Shown piece by piece: positions 34,340 to 46,082 of a DNA stretch of 64,000 nucleotides. Source of the stretch: Bactrocera neohumeralis (Eukaryota > Arthropoda > Insecta > Diptera > Tephritidae); the NCBI RefSeq assembly GCF_024586455.1, contig NC_065921.1, forward strand, positions 21,516,635 through 21,580,634, read 5' to 3'. The notes beneath the pieces were generated by a model. That model was not told the DNA's origin, did not search any database, and was given only the letters and a program-made list of their open reading frames with translations. Each line of letters begins with the position of its first letter. The stretch's first letter is position 1. The position numbers and the translations under genes were made by a program.

Positions 34340-35850
34340 TATTTTGAAAACAGAAATAACGTTACAATCGACCACAACACCTCCGGAATGAGATAGATAC
34401 CGAGAGATGAAGAGGGAAGCGAGACGCATTTGCAGACAGAAGAAGAGAGAGGCCGAAATGAGTGAGTATGAAGAGTTTGACAGGCTGGCCGACAAGAGTA
34501 ATGCTTGAAAATTCCACGAAAAAATACGGCGACTAACAGAAGGTTTCAAGACCGGAGCATACTCTTGTAGAACTCTAGTAACCGATGCCCAGAGCATACA
34601 AAAATTATGGAGGGAACACTTCTCCAGCCTGCTGAATGGTAGTGAAAGCATATCACTAGGAGATGATGAACCCGATTCCCCAATCGATGACGATGGAGCA
34701 GACCATGAAGAAGTTCGATAAGCAATTATCCGTCTGAAGAACAATAAACTGGCAGAGGCAGATGAATTGCCGGGCGAGCTATTCTTCGGCGGCGAAGAAC
34801 TGAAAAGGACAAGGCTCCTCAACATCGCATATAAGGTTCTGTCGAGCGTATTGTGTGAAAGATTAAAGCCTACCATCAACCTTATCAGTGTGGCTTTAGA
34901 CCTGGAAAATCTGAAACTGACCAGATATTCACCATGCGCCAAATCTTGGAAAAGATCCCTTAAAAGAAAATCGACACGCGCCACCTCTTCTTCGATTTCG
35001 TGCTTTTGACAGCACGAAAAGAAGCTGTTTTATGCCGTGTTGTCTAAATTTGGTATCCCCGCAAAACTAATAGGACTGTGTAAACTGACGTTGAGCAATA
35101 CCGAAAGCTCCGTCAGGATCGGGAAGGACCTCTCCGAGCCATTCGATATCAAACGAGATTTTAGACAAAGCGACTCCCTATCGTGTGACTTCTTCAATCT
35201 ACTGCTGGATAAAGTAATTCGAGCTGCAGAACTTAATCGAGCAGGTACAACCTTCTATAAGAGTGTACTACTGCTGGTGTATGCCGATGATATTGATGTC
35301 ATTGGCATCCGTGCTGTTAGCTCTGCATTCTCCGAACTGGATAAGGAAGCGAAGCAAATGGGTCTGGTAGTAAACGAGGGTAAGACGAAATATCTCCTGT
35401 CATCAAACAAACAGTCGCGACTTAGCTCCCATGTCACTGGTGAGAGTCCTACCTTCGAAGTCGTAGATAATTTCGTCTATCTTGGAACCACCGATAACAA
35501 TGTCAGTCTCGAAATCCTATGCAAAATAACTCTTTCCAACAGGTATTACTTCGGACTGAGTAGGCAAATGAGAATTAAAGTTCTCTCCCGACGAACAAAG
35601 ACCAAACTCTATAAATCACTAATTATTCCCGTCCTGCTATATGGTGCAGAGGCATGGACGAACACATCATCTGTTGAGGCGACGTTACGAGTTTTCGAGA
35701 GCGCAGTACCCTCCGGGGGAAGCAGAGAAAGTGGAGGAGGAGTGGTGGAGAAGAACCTGGCTACACTTGGAATCTTCAATTGGAGCCAAACATCGAAGAG
35801 GAAGAACGACTCAGCTACAACCAGGTAAGCGATGGCCATGCCAATAAACA
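34340..35850 (+). pseudogene. RTE-like non-LTR retrotransposon, RT region, broken
   Basis: Plus-strand pieces in order are: KREARRICRQKKREAEMSEY, LWREHFSSLLNG, IIRLKNNKLAEADELPGELF and LLNIAYKVLSSVLCERLKP. A frame from 35037 (263 codons) then holds SKFGIPAKLIGLCKLTLSNT, LVYADDIDVIGIRAV and MGLVVNEGKTKYLLSSNKQS, then VDNFVYLGTT and IIPVLLYGAEAW. YADD is the RT catalytic box. A block between the ADELPGELF and LLNIAYKV segments is deleted and several frames are shifted. The tail (SGGSRESGGG, LATLGI) matches fragments at 8855 and 37180. It is a dead copy of one family. Clade naming is tentative. Confidence 0.85.
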
Positions 35851-35854
35851 AGAG

Positions 35855-35940
35855 GATATTCTATACCAGTCCGATCTGAAAAATTTTTTGGAGATTGTAT
35901 TTAAAGGTATCTATGGTAATAAAGCCGAATATTAACTTCG
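35855..35940 (-). repeat. Repeat A, short inverted piece
   Basis: A single partial unit ('gtccgatctgaaaaatttt', 'ggagattgta') at the 3' edge of the RTE-like copy. Confidence 0.45.
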
Positions 35941-37179
35941 ATATATGGGATTGGAAAAAACAAGGCTCCATCACTTCATCTCAATGTACAATCGTCAATT
36001 ATCCGAGAGGATTGCTGACGATGAACCGGATCCAAAGCTTGGAAATAGTAAGGACCAGTTGACGGTTAAGGTGCCAACATTTTGAATTGTGCATGAAATA
36101 ATTCTCACTGTAACCCGTCAACATTGATTATTATATACTGGTTTATACGTTTAAAGTCCGAAATCATTAAAACCCTTAAATAGGGAAGAAGAAAGCGATG
36201 TTTTGATGAAGCGTGCTTTAAGCTTTACCGTTTTTCAAATTTAATCACATTTTACAACAAACTAAACCACTGTACTTCAATCTGAGCGTGGTCAATCAAG
36301 AACGAAGAGAGTTTTGCAATAGAATGAAGAAATGATTCGCTTCGATACTCTTTTCAACTCACATTGTGTGAATCACTCGTCTGAGCCACAATGAAAAAAT
36401 CGAAAAATAAATAACGCGCACGAACAATAAAAATACGCAGAATTAAGAAAAATAAATAAAAACTGCACAGCAGAGATGAACACTAAATAAAATAAGCTAT
36501 GCGCCGCACTTGCGCTTAACCACAATCGCGTACGAGGAGTACGAACGCGGTTTTCACTAAGCGGCGGCTTCATCCACTGCCGGACAGGAGGAAGCAAGGA
36601 AGAAGTGGAACAAATGCGCGGATGACGGCCGAAGTGATTGGCTGGCAGTTTGCATGGCTGGTTTATTGTCTATATGGTTAAGGTTGGCGCACGGCCACCG
36701 ATCATGTCGTTGGGGATATGCGCGCAAAGTTGCGAAAAGCAGAAATACAAATCAACAACAAAGAACTTGTATCGGCTACAATGAATAAATAGTAGCTTCA
36801 ATAAAGGCCACCACAACCGGAGGTGCACCAGTGGCAATTTCGATCGAAAATCGAACGAAACATATGTTTGTATGCATATATGTGTGTTCGGTGCTCCACT
36901 GCTGCCACTTTTGTTGCATTGTTGTTGTTATCTGCCTGTCCGTGGGCAGGTAGATGGTGCATGCAATCAATAGTGCGCTATAAGCGGCATGTAAAAATCG
37001 GTTGGTTAGTATATTAAAAGTTTCAAAACAATAAACTACTCGAAAACTTTGTACATTCTAAGACTTATTCGTTGGGAGGTAGCTTAAGACTTGATTACAT
37101 GTGCACAGCAGAGGAACAATAAGCTAAAATTGTATATGAACATAGGTCCTTCTTCTTACTTCTTTCGGCGTAGACAGCC
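35941..37179. other. Intergenic DNA, nothing recognised
   Basis: Moderately GC-rich at about 36480-36730, otherwise AT-rich. The minus-strand ORF 36373-36597 and the overlapping ORFs at 36776-37017 show no motif. Confidence 0.35.
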
Positions 37180-37820
37180 CTTACGCGTTATAGCCGAGTT
37201 TACTACGGCGCGCTAATCGTTTTTCCTTTCCGCTGTTTGACGCCAATTAGAGATTCCAAGTGTAGCCAGGACCTACTCTACCTGGTATTTCCATCGGAGT
37301 GGAGGTCTTCCTCTTCCTCTGCTTCCCTCGACGGGTACTGCATCGAATACTCTCAGAGCCAGAATGTTGGTGTCGCCGCTGCCTTTTAATTCCCTGATCT
37401 GTGTCAATATCGTCGTATATCTCGTACAGCTCATCGTTCCATCGACTGCGTTATTCGCCGTTACCAAGGCGCAAAAACCATAAATCTTTCGCAGAACCTT
37501 TCCCTCGAAAACTCGTAACGCCGACTCATCAGATGTTGTCATCGCCCATGTCTCTGCATCTAATAGAAAAACGGGGATGTTGAGTGGCTTGTAGAATTTG
37601 GTCTTTGTTCGAGGAGGACTTTACTTCTCAATTACCTACTCAGTCTGAAGTATCATCTGTTGGTAAGAATTATTCTGCGTTGAATTTCGAGGCTCACTTT
37701 GTTGTTGGTATTAATACTGGTTCCCAGATAGACAAAATTATCTACGACTTTGAACTTATGACTGTCAACAGTGACGTGGGAGCCAATCAGCGAGTGCGAC
37801 GACTATTTGTTTGATGACAG
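37180..37820 (-). pseudogene. RTE-like non-LTR retrotransposon, C-terminal fragment
   Basis: Minus-strand reading from about 37815 gives SRTRRLAPTSLLTVISSKSS (decayed) and a YLGT-like region. It continues with KTKFYKPLNIPVFLLDAETW, TTSDESALRVFEGKVLRKIY, and finally LRVFDAVPVEGSRGRGRPPL. The order matches the downstream half of the copy at 34340-35850, in the opposite orientation. Frameshifts are present. Confidence 0.75.
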
Positions 37821-38952
37821 GAATTTTGGATATGTCTCTTGGTTCGCCGAAAGTATGACTGTTGAGATGTTTTAACCTCAGTCTTGCAAGAACTGGGATT
37901 TAGAGGAAGAAGTGCCTGTATGTTTCGATACAACTTCGACAATTTACGTCCGATAGCAAGATGAACTGTGCGAAGGACAAGTAGCTCAGTATATCTCATA
38001 GGCTATAGAAGCTGATCGTCGCCCGTAGATTGACCCAATGGCCGCCCTTGTTTTTATCAAAATGTTAGTTTTAACTCAAATATATGTTTGATGAAGCATA
38101 AAAGCGATATTTTCGATTCCCTTTTCCCCACTTCTAGAATAAATTGGCAAAGTTATGTGGTTTTAAGGGCTTTGACTTGGCCTAAACTTTTAAAAAACTC
38201 GGCGTGAGTTAACATACTGTTTTGATTTCTGGTAGAAATTCATACAAATTCTTCAAACTTCTCGTTTATTAGTAAAAAAAAAAGAGGGTATAAAACTTAT
38301 CTGTTGCAATGCCGCTTATAGGGTGGGCTAACTTGTTTCATATTTAGGCTACAGACAGTTGGACGTGTTGCGAATTTACGTAGGCCAGTTGTCGCGTCCA
38401 ACTATTAAACACATTTTATAACTTATTTAGCACTTTATTAAGGAACTTTAGTGGTTATGCCGATTTTTGGCGGAAATTAAAGATAGAAAATGTTTTACTT
38501 AAGTTCTAAAATCCAATATAAGAGTCCGAGTACACAAGAAAGATATTCCGGAAAATTGCGGTGTTGACAGATCTTGGATATGTATACGAATATAGGTATG
38601 GCCATAGGTATCTAGGTCGGATTCGGATTTTACAGACTCAATTATGAGGTGAGAATTGCGTAAAGATAAATATTTCAGTAAACTATTAATCTGAGCATCT
38701 AGGTCTAAAAAAAGCTTGTTTTATATTTTAAAAGTCATTTCACATAATGATTGATGAGCTATAGAATTTTAAGGGTTTATATAAAATAGCAAACCGACTA
38801 ATCAAGGAAGTTTTCAATACTTATTTAAATTTTTATATTTCATGATCACTACAGAAGGTTTCGCTATCCAACATGTCCTTGTCCATATTGCGCATTATAA
38901 TTATTTTTAGTTGCCAGTTAAATATTGTAAAATATGTGCGTGTATATAAATA
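37821..38952. repeat. Partial repeat C and AT-rich intergenic DNA
   Basis: Near 37850-37915 the block 'gttgagatgttttaacctca' and 'gcaagaactggg' matches repeat C at 21190 and 23853. The remainder is AT-rich without recognisable features. Confidence 0.4.
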
Positions 38953-39720
38953 AAGGGTGATCCTTTTTAAGATTTCCTACTTTTGTAAAGAAAAAAATAC
39001 AGAAACTTCAAATTTAGTGGGAATGTTTATTATTATTCGAAAGAACATTCCTTGGCTTTTTTTGTTTTGAAGATTATCTCTTTCAAATGTTGGCCGTGGC
39101 TACGTTTCACACGTTAAGCCCAATTTTCAATAACTCGTTTGAGCGTTCCGACCGGTAACTGACGAATGACAAGCGTGATGTTTTGCTCCATGGCCTGATT
39201 CAAAGCATCTGCTCACCGAAGTGTTCTCTCAATAAATCCATTGACTGATGCGATTCACTTGGCCCATAAACCACATCAAACGGTTGTGTTTTCTGGATGA
39301 AATGGCCGCTCTTGGATATCCTTAGATTCCTCTTCGTTACAAATGCGGCAAATTTCGTTCATTTACATACCCATTGAGCCAGAAATGGGGCTCGTCGCTG
39401 AACAAAACGTTGGATCTTCTTGGAACTTTTCAAGAGCTCATAGAACGTAATGATGTCACTTAGGAAGGTCGAGCGGCTTTAGTTCTTGTCTTAGCTGCAT
39501 TTTCTATGCTTTCAATTTAAGATCTCGACGTAAAATGCGTCGACTCGTTTCATACGTCAGTCAGAGTTGTTCCCAACGGCACCGAATCGACTCTCCACGG
39601 TCTTTGTGTATGATGAAATGCCATACAATACTGAACAAAAATGACATGACAGCTTGACACGACTCACGTGATCTATCGAAAAAGACTATTGGAAAAAGTA
39701 CATCTACTTGTATCACCCTT
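38953..39720 (-). mobile_element. DD41D transposon, internally deleted, inverted copy
   Basis: 768 bp flanked by TA, ends AAGGGTGATCC and CACCCTT. The right (5') end shares the long block around 'gacagcttgacacgactc' with the left end of 10906-11941, so both are one subfamily. Minus-strand coding pieces: N-terminal region, PHFWLNGYVNE near 39390, TTVWCGLW near 39280, then a jump straight to the tail near 39150. The deletion removed the second and third catalytic Asp blocks. Confidence 0.88.
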
Positions 39721-40839
39721 TATATAGTAGATTTGTTCCTAACTCACGAAATATACCTACATACACACCTATAAACAAAACAAAATAGAACGCTTTAAAC
39801 TATACAACTACACTAGACTAGAGAGATTCAACCAACTCGTCTTAATTATTAATGCACAACGAATTGATTGCAGACCATATAAAAAGCTTGCAATATCTTG
39901 TTGTAGGGTTCCACATATATAGAACATCACTTCCTTGCCTTTTATTGTAGAAACTGCCGTACATTCTTTTCTACTCTTTAATATGCACACAACAATAAAT
40001 AAATGCATATGTAGGCACAATAATGTGGACTGCAAGCAGACTAACCGATTTGATGTGCACCGATTTCAGATTTCGAACGCTTTGAAGGCGGGAAAGAGGT
40101 GGTCATCGGCAAATCGAATGACGGCTCTAGACCAGAGAGAAACGCAAACGCAGAAGGTCGTCACTAAGCGCAGGCCAAGGATGTTCATACGAGTATGTCT
40201 GCACATATCATACACATATACACATGCGCAGACAAAAACTTATATGTATGTATGTATTTATTCATACAAATAACTGATATGAAGATACCATGATGGCTTT
40301 CAGGTGTATCGAAATGAATGTTAATCTTTTTTAGAAACCTTTGGAAGTTAAGTAACTGAGAGAAGTTTGCGTGTCGGTCAGATGTTTATATGGACATATG
40401 TGTGCAAGTATGTATGTATGTATGCTCATCATTTTTTGTACGTTTATAAATCAGCAATAAAATTTGCAACTGAAATAAATGAAAAAAAATAATATATGTA
40501 TACATATGTACATATGTATGTATGTATGTATATATAAAAGTGTGTCTGCATATTTGCACGCATATGCACAATATACATTCTTTTCAATAGATGCATGCAA
40601 ATGTATGTACATATATATATTTCGTAATACATACATATGAGTTATTTAAAAAATAGTAATTATAATTTGCCAAAAAAAATTTATTTAACGATAAGAAGTT
40701 CCTAACCTAAACATATTCTTAGAATCCTATTTGTATAAGAAACTCTTTACACAGGCTTGCAATTTTGGGATTTTTGCTAACTCAGGTCCTCAAACTTAAA
40801 TGCATATATTCGTATATGTATGTATATGTATATACAATA
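39721..40839. other. Intergenic DNA with ATGTATG microsatellite
   Basis: Microsatellite at 40240-40260, 40400-40430 and 40490-40540 dominates; ORFs at 40386-40636 are His/Tyr-rich translations of it. The ORF at 39935-40273 (+) has a basic patch but no motif and is not called. Confidence 0.4.
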
Positions 40840-41770
40840 CAAGGTGCATTCCAAAGCAAACAGGACTTTTTGAATCTAGCGGCCCCTGGTGGCGCTATCT
40901 ATATGTCGACTGGTGCGTTAGAATCTGCTATCTTTATCGATTGTCCAGTGAAAATTTCATGACATTTCATCGATTGGAAGTGAAGTTATTGCGTTTTAAG
41001 TGTCAGTATGTTTGTGTTATCGGTGCGAAAATGAGCTTCGAACAAAGAGCCAACATTAAATTTTGTTTTAAATTTGGTAAAACTTTTACCGAAACGTTTC
41101 AATTGATGAAACAAGTTTATGGCGATGATTGCCTATCCCGTAGCTGAGTGCACGAGAGGTTTCAACGTTTTCAAAGTGGCGTGAGGACATAAATGACGAT
41201 CAACATGTGGGCCAATCAAAATCCGTGATCACCGAAAATTCCATCGAAACTGTGCGTGAATTCATAAAAATCAGCCGAAATTATCATTGAAATTCATGGA
41301 AATGGAATTGAACATCTCCAAAACATCGATTTATCGCTTTTTGACCTAACATTTGGGCTTACGAAAGGTGTGTGCACGGTTTGTTCCGCACAAATTGACT
41401 GACGACCAAATATTGCTCAGAATCCAACATTCGAAGGACGATTATTTGACCAAAAATCACATTTTAACCATTAACCACTTCCCGTATTCACCTGATATGG
41501 CACCGTGCGACTTCTTCCTTTTCGGAAAAATGCATTTGCCCATGAAAGGAAAGTATTACGCAGACGTAAAGGCCATACAAAAGGCTTGCACCGGCATACT
41601 GGCGTCCATACCGGCCAACGAGCTAAAACTCTCGTTCGACATGCTTTTGGACCGTGCAAAACGCTGTATTGAAGCAGAGGGAGACTATTCTGAATAAAAA
41701 TAATTGATTTTGCCGAAAAAACCATTTTTTATGTTTTTTTTAAGTCCTGTTTACATTAGAACACACCTTG
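40840..41770 (+). mobile_element. Mariner DD34D element with an internal deletion
   Basis: 931 bp flanked by TA, terminal repeats of about 28 bp starting CAAGGTGCATTCCAAAGC on the left and CAAGGTGTGTTCTAATG (inverse) on the right. The transposase starts at 41031 with MSFEQRANIKFCFKFGKTFT, and continues through VYGDDCLSRS and GLRKVCARFVPHKLTDDQ. It then jumps from RIQHSKD to YLTKNHILTINHFPYSPDMA, followed by PCDFFLFGKMHLPMKGKYY. The deletion removes the first two catalytic Asp. Two frame breaks also occur near 41145 and 41350. Good terminal repeats suggest it could be mobilised in trans, which is inference. Confidence 0.92.
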
Positions 41771-42164
41771 TATATCTAGTTTGGCAACTCCACAATCATT
41801 ACTAATGAAATGTTAAGAACTAAGTTTGTGGTCACAAAAAGAAGAAGCTGGAAGAAAAGAAAACAATAAAAAAAGAATATCAGAGATTTAAAGAAGCTGC
41901 TTATATGTATGTACGTATAACGAAGCAAGCAGGCATTGCGTTAATAACTGTCAAAGTACCGCTTTAATGTGTGTCTTTTTTCGCTTTTTTGTGGCAGTGA
42001 AGCGAAAAAATTATGAAATTGGCAGTTGGAACAGAGCATTTACAGAGACCCAATTAATATTTTTTACGTGTGCACATATTTATTTCATACCGTTATTTGA
42101 AATAAACAGAAAACATATGTTCAAATACTTTGATGCAGAATTTTTAATATAAAGAAAAAAGTTA

Positions 42165-43120
42165 AACTCGACTGATTAGTCAGTTTATAAGGCATGTACA
42201 TTCTACTATGAGCAAAAAATGTTAAGACTTTGTTCATAAAAAAAATTTTAAAATTCTTAAATTATTCTTCAAAAAGTAAAAGTATTAAAAATAATACCCA
42301 TTGGCCCCAATACACTTGTGCCAGCCATTTCTCCAAATCTCCAAATTTCCGAAATAGCCTTCAATGCGCGTAGCGATTCACGTTTGATGTCTTCAAAGGA
42401 CTCAAAACGGTTTCCCCGAGCGGTCGTTTGAGTTTGCTGAATAGCAGTGTCACGGTACTAAATCAGACGAGTGCGATGGTTCCGGCACGATGTTGGTCGG
42501 AAATTTGGCGAAAAACTCACTTAGAATCAATTCAGTATGCGTCGGTGCGTTATCGTGGTACAAAACCCAAGAGTTGTCGGCCCACAATTGCGGCTTCTTT
42601 TTATGAATAGCTTCGCGCAAACGACGCATAACACTCAAATATATTCCTTGTTCACATTTTGGTTAGTCGGAAGAAATTCGGAGTGCACCACACCTCGATA
42701 ATTAAAGAAAACTGTCAACATAATTATCTCCGAAGGCTTTTTCAACATTCTCAACGTTTAGGGACCAGAAATTCGATTTGGCACATAAAATTTAATAGAA
42801 CTTCTTTGTTGAATAACTTCACTCATCGTACAAAACGCCGGACGTACTTTATGTCCTTCAGAAAAACAACGGTATACTAAACACTAATGACTATTTCGAT
42901 GTAACATTTGGCACAGCAGTCTCTGACAGTTATACCAACTTAGAAAAAAAATATTTCGTCGAATGGATTTTCATGCGAAATTTAAATTAAAAAGTCTTAC
43001 TATTTTTTGCTCACAGTAGTGGTCCGATCTCAAAAATTTGTTCGGCACGATTGTCTTAAACAAATAAATATACCTGGCAAAATTAGAGAAGATATCTCGG
43101 CATATATGTACATATGTACA
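42165..43120 (-). repeat. Repeat A copy interrupted by a mariner
   Basis: The left flank (42165-42202: 'gactgattagtcagttta', 'aaggca') and right flank (43020-43120: 'gtggtccgatctcaaaaatt') fit consecutive parts of an inverted repeat A unit. This implies the mariner at 42203-43019 landed in it. The left match is short and diverged. Confidence 0.45.
42203..43019 (-). mobile_element. Degraded mariner DD34D, both ends present
   Basis: 817 bp with about 29-bp terminal repeats: left CTACTATGAGCAAAAAATG and right, inverted, CTACTGTGAGCAAAAAATAG. Minus-strand coding pieces are SVMRRLREAIHKKKPQLWAD, NSWVLYHDNAPTHTELILSE and FFAKFPTNIVPEPSHSSDLV, then a decayed SIED... tail near 42300. The HDNAPTH motif keeps the second catalytic Asp. 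The N-terminal half is missing. The left terminal repeat matches the element at 2041, so both are one subfamily. Confidence 0.85.
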
Positions 43121-44309
43121 TACATATGTATCTCCGGGAGAAAAAAACGTGTGTTAATTTTTTAGAACAATATCTCAAGAAACAAATTTCTTTATAAAAC
43201 TTTTAATATTTACCTTTAACGTACATATATATGTATGTATGTATACATAAATATATATGCACTTGTTGATCTACCCTAAGGCAAACAAATTTAAATCTCT
43301 CGCAAATGCCGTTAAATAAATAAAAACATATGTACATACATGCCAACAATCATAAACATAAATCTACGCATGTAGACCAGTTATCAACTTTCACACAGAA
43401 ACTCCATTGGCCTATTACATACAAGACGCAAACGGTTAAAAGAATGGTTAATGGGCAAATTTTCATTGGAAAATTCTTATAGCCGAGTTTGATGTCTTTG
43501 ATTGCAAAATATGGCCGTATCTCGATTTCTCACAGAGGAACAACAACAATATTAAACGTCTATTAGTGTATTGTAGAAACAGGTACAAAGTAAAGCTCCA
43601 TAGAGCGGAGTTGTGTATATTTGCAGTTAGCAAATATAAACATTCACACACATGGGCATATCCGCACTTTCTACAGCGCTTTATTGTTGTTCTTAGACTC
43701 AAAGTTCTCGTTCTGCAGCCTTGACTTTGGCTCATTGATTGCTTTGACCAGAGAATGTCTGCAATATATTTATGTTTGCTTACATGTGAGCGTGCCACAT
43801 GCAGCTGCTTGGTTTACTGGCCAAAGACCAAGTGGTTTATTGTCTCCCCGACTCCATCACCAAGACACTTTACCTATTAAGTATACATATGTCTATGTCT
43901 GCTGTCAATAGTAGTTGCCTAACAACAACAGGTTTTTTGCGTGTTCACGTTGATTTTATTTTCTTCTTTTTGTTTTTCAAAATATAAACATACATACATA
44001 CAAATGTATACTTATTCATATGTGGAGTTATAGATATTTTTCGTGTCGAATAAACCGCAATTCGCATTGGAGTTTGGTCTTCCTCTTTATATAATTACTT
44101 AAAAACTTCATTAACACTGTTCGCTAATCGAATCGTTTTGAAGAAGACTTTAAAACAGTATTTTCTGTATGTATGTATGTTTGCAATATTGTTCATATAC
44201 ATATTATATAATATTTTGGTATATAAAAAAGAAAAAATGTTTACTTCAGAGGCACTGAAGCTAACCACAATACCCTTCACAGGTGTAAGACAGGGTTTAA
44301 AGACATACT
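43121..44309. other. Intergenic DNA, nothing recognised
   Basis: Microsatellite at about 43220-43250 and 43990. Overlapping opposed ORFs at 43463-43987 show no motif. Confidence 0.35.
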
Positions 44310-44480
44310 TATCTTGATTTTGATGGATCAGCTTGCATGATAACTATAAGCTATAGCAGTCCGATCTAAGCATTACCTTCGGAGATAAAAAAGTATTCTA
44401 TGCAAGGACTAAATTTACATTGATCAGTTTGTATGACAGCTTTATGGTCGTTATATCTGCAAAAACTTGCGTGCATCTGC
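44310..44480 (-). repeat. Repeat A, internal unit, inverted
   Basis: Contains 'gatcagcttgcatgataact', 'gcagtccgatct' and a second 'tgatcagtttgtatgacagc' block, fitting one and a half inverted units. Confidence 0.6.
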
Positions 44481-44739
44481 GCCTCTGGGACGATCCGCAC
44501 TTTAACTAACGGCGGCACTTAAGCCATACTGGAGCTCACACCGCTTCACTTAGTGATCAGACAGACGGGGAAGCATACAATTCTGCTCACTACAACAGAG
44601 AGGTAAGGAAAACGGATAATAAATGTGTTTCAATAAATGAAGGCCTTAGGGGAAGATACACCACTGGCTCTTTTCCAAAAGAGACGACGTTATAAAGAGG
44701 GTAAAATTGTGGACTGGATTGTTTCCACACTTGATCTAC

Positions 44740-45100
44740 TATTGATGGATCTCTATTAAGTGGTTTACTGACGGCTCGAATACACCGGAGGGCATTGGAA
44801 CAGGCATTGCGGTACCGCATACCAAGCTTTCCATACCCATGGGATATTTTTCGAACATTTTTCAAGCAGAAGTCTTTGCCATAAGCCAGTGTTCAGAAAT
44901 TAAACTCCAACGCAACTATCGTGACTAGCGTATCGCTATACTCAGCAAGATATTATGGGTTTAAATCGCTATTAGTGGAGGAGTGTATAGGAAGGCTTAA
45001 AAGTGCTGCTTCTCACGGAGGAGAGATCGGGTAGATAAAGATAGCAATAGGTATGCGCCATGTTACAGGTAACAATCTAGCAAGGTTCAGAGATATGATA
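44740..45100 (+). pseudogene. Non-LTR RNase H fragment
   Basis: Plus-strand frame reads WFTDGSNTPEGIGTGIAVPH, TKLSIPMGYFSNIFQAEVFA, then ISQCSEIKLQRNYRD and a stop. (W/Y)TDGS, a FQAEV.A helix and a later decayed IAIL(S)D segment are the RNase H active-site landmarks of jockey-type elements. The catalytic Asp of TDG and Glu of QAE are present; the rest is broken. Confidence 0.75.
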
Positions 45101-46082
45101 TACACCCGCGGCCAAGCGTAACTTACCATTAAGAAATTTCTAGCGAAAACGTTTCAGAGATACTTGATATTTTTCCGTTAAGTTTTAATGAAGTGATCTC
45201 TTCCACAAATATAAAATCAAGTTCTGTCAAAAAAGTTCCAGAAGATTTAGAAAGTTTTGGGATGCAAACTTCAAGGTTTTTGGTGAAACTTGTTGCGACA
45301 ATGGAACCGGAAATCTCTAGAACACCTGAATCTTATTCTTTTTGAATATGTCCATTTTCATTGAAACAAAAAATGTTGTATTATTACAAGAATTAGTAAT
45401 AATGAAATCAAAGACTTCAAATTTGTCTCATTTAATGTTACATAGGGATTAAAGTCAACAGATAACCAAATATATTCGAGCCATCGATATATTCCCCGCC
45501 CATAAAAAAGTTCCCAAAGAACGAAAAAATTGAAAATAGTGAAAAAATATCAAGAAGTTACGCTGGGCCTTTGAGAATTCCACATGTAATGGAGCGAGAG
45601 GAAATAATAGACCCAAGGTTGTATACCCATCAAGGTGTACACCTCATCTTATTTCTATTCCATTCTATACTTATATGTATATATTTTATATGGTCTCCGA
45701 AGTTTCCTTCTGTGTGTTACAAACTTCGGTGCAAACTTAATATACCCTGTGCAGGGAATCACAGACAAATATCTGATGTTGCGTTGATGGAGCGTAATCC
45801 AGTAAGCCGAAACAAAAGAAAAAAAAAATTCAGTATATTTCGTACTAAAATTCATTCAAAATAATAAAAAATATGCTTTCATTAAATAAATGTGTGTTTT
45901 TTTGTTTAGTCGAAAAAATATAGTGATATAAATAAGATTAATTATTTTTTCTGTTTGTAATTACGTTTAATTTTTTCTTAAACTGTAATTTTGTATAAAA
46001 ATACAAATTTGATATATTTATCTACTATATATGTATTTACTAGTTTAATAACTATAATTATACTACTTTCTACTTGAGGTAC
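45101..46082. other. Intergenic DNA with a repeat A 5' fragment
   Basis: At 45675-45760, on the minus strand, lies the 5' signature of repeat A ('ccctgcacagggtatattaa', 'gtttgcaccgaagtttg'). The rest is AT-rich. The DNA just below 46083 is the probable 3' UTR of the minus-strand gene. Confidence 0.45.

Noticed and set aside
34325..34984. 219-codon minus ORF
   Set aside because: Antisense of the RTE-like reverse transcriptase; the plus strand carries the recognised motifs.
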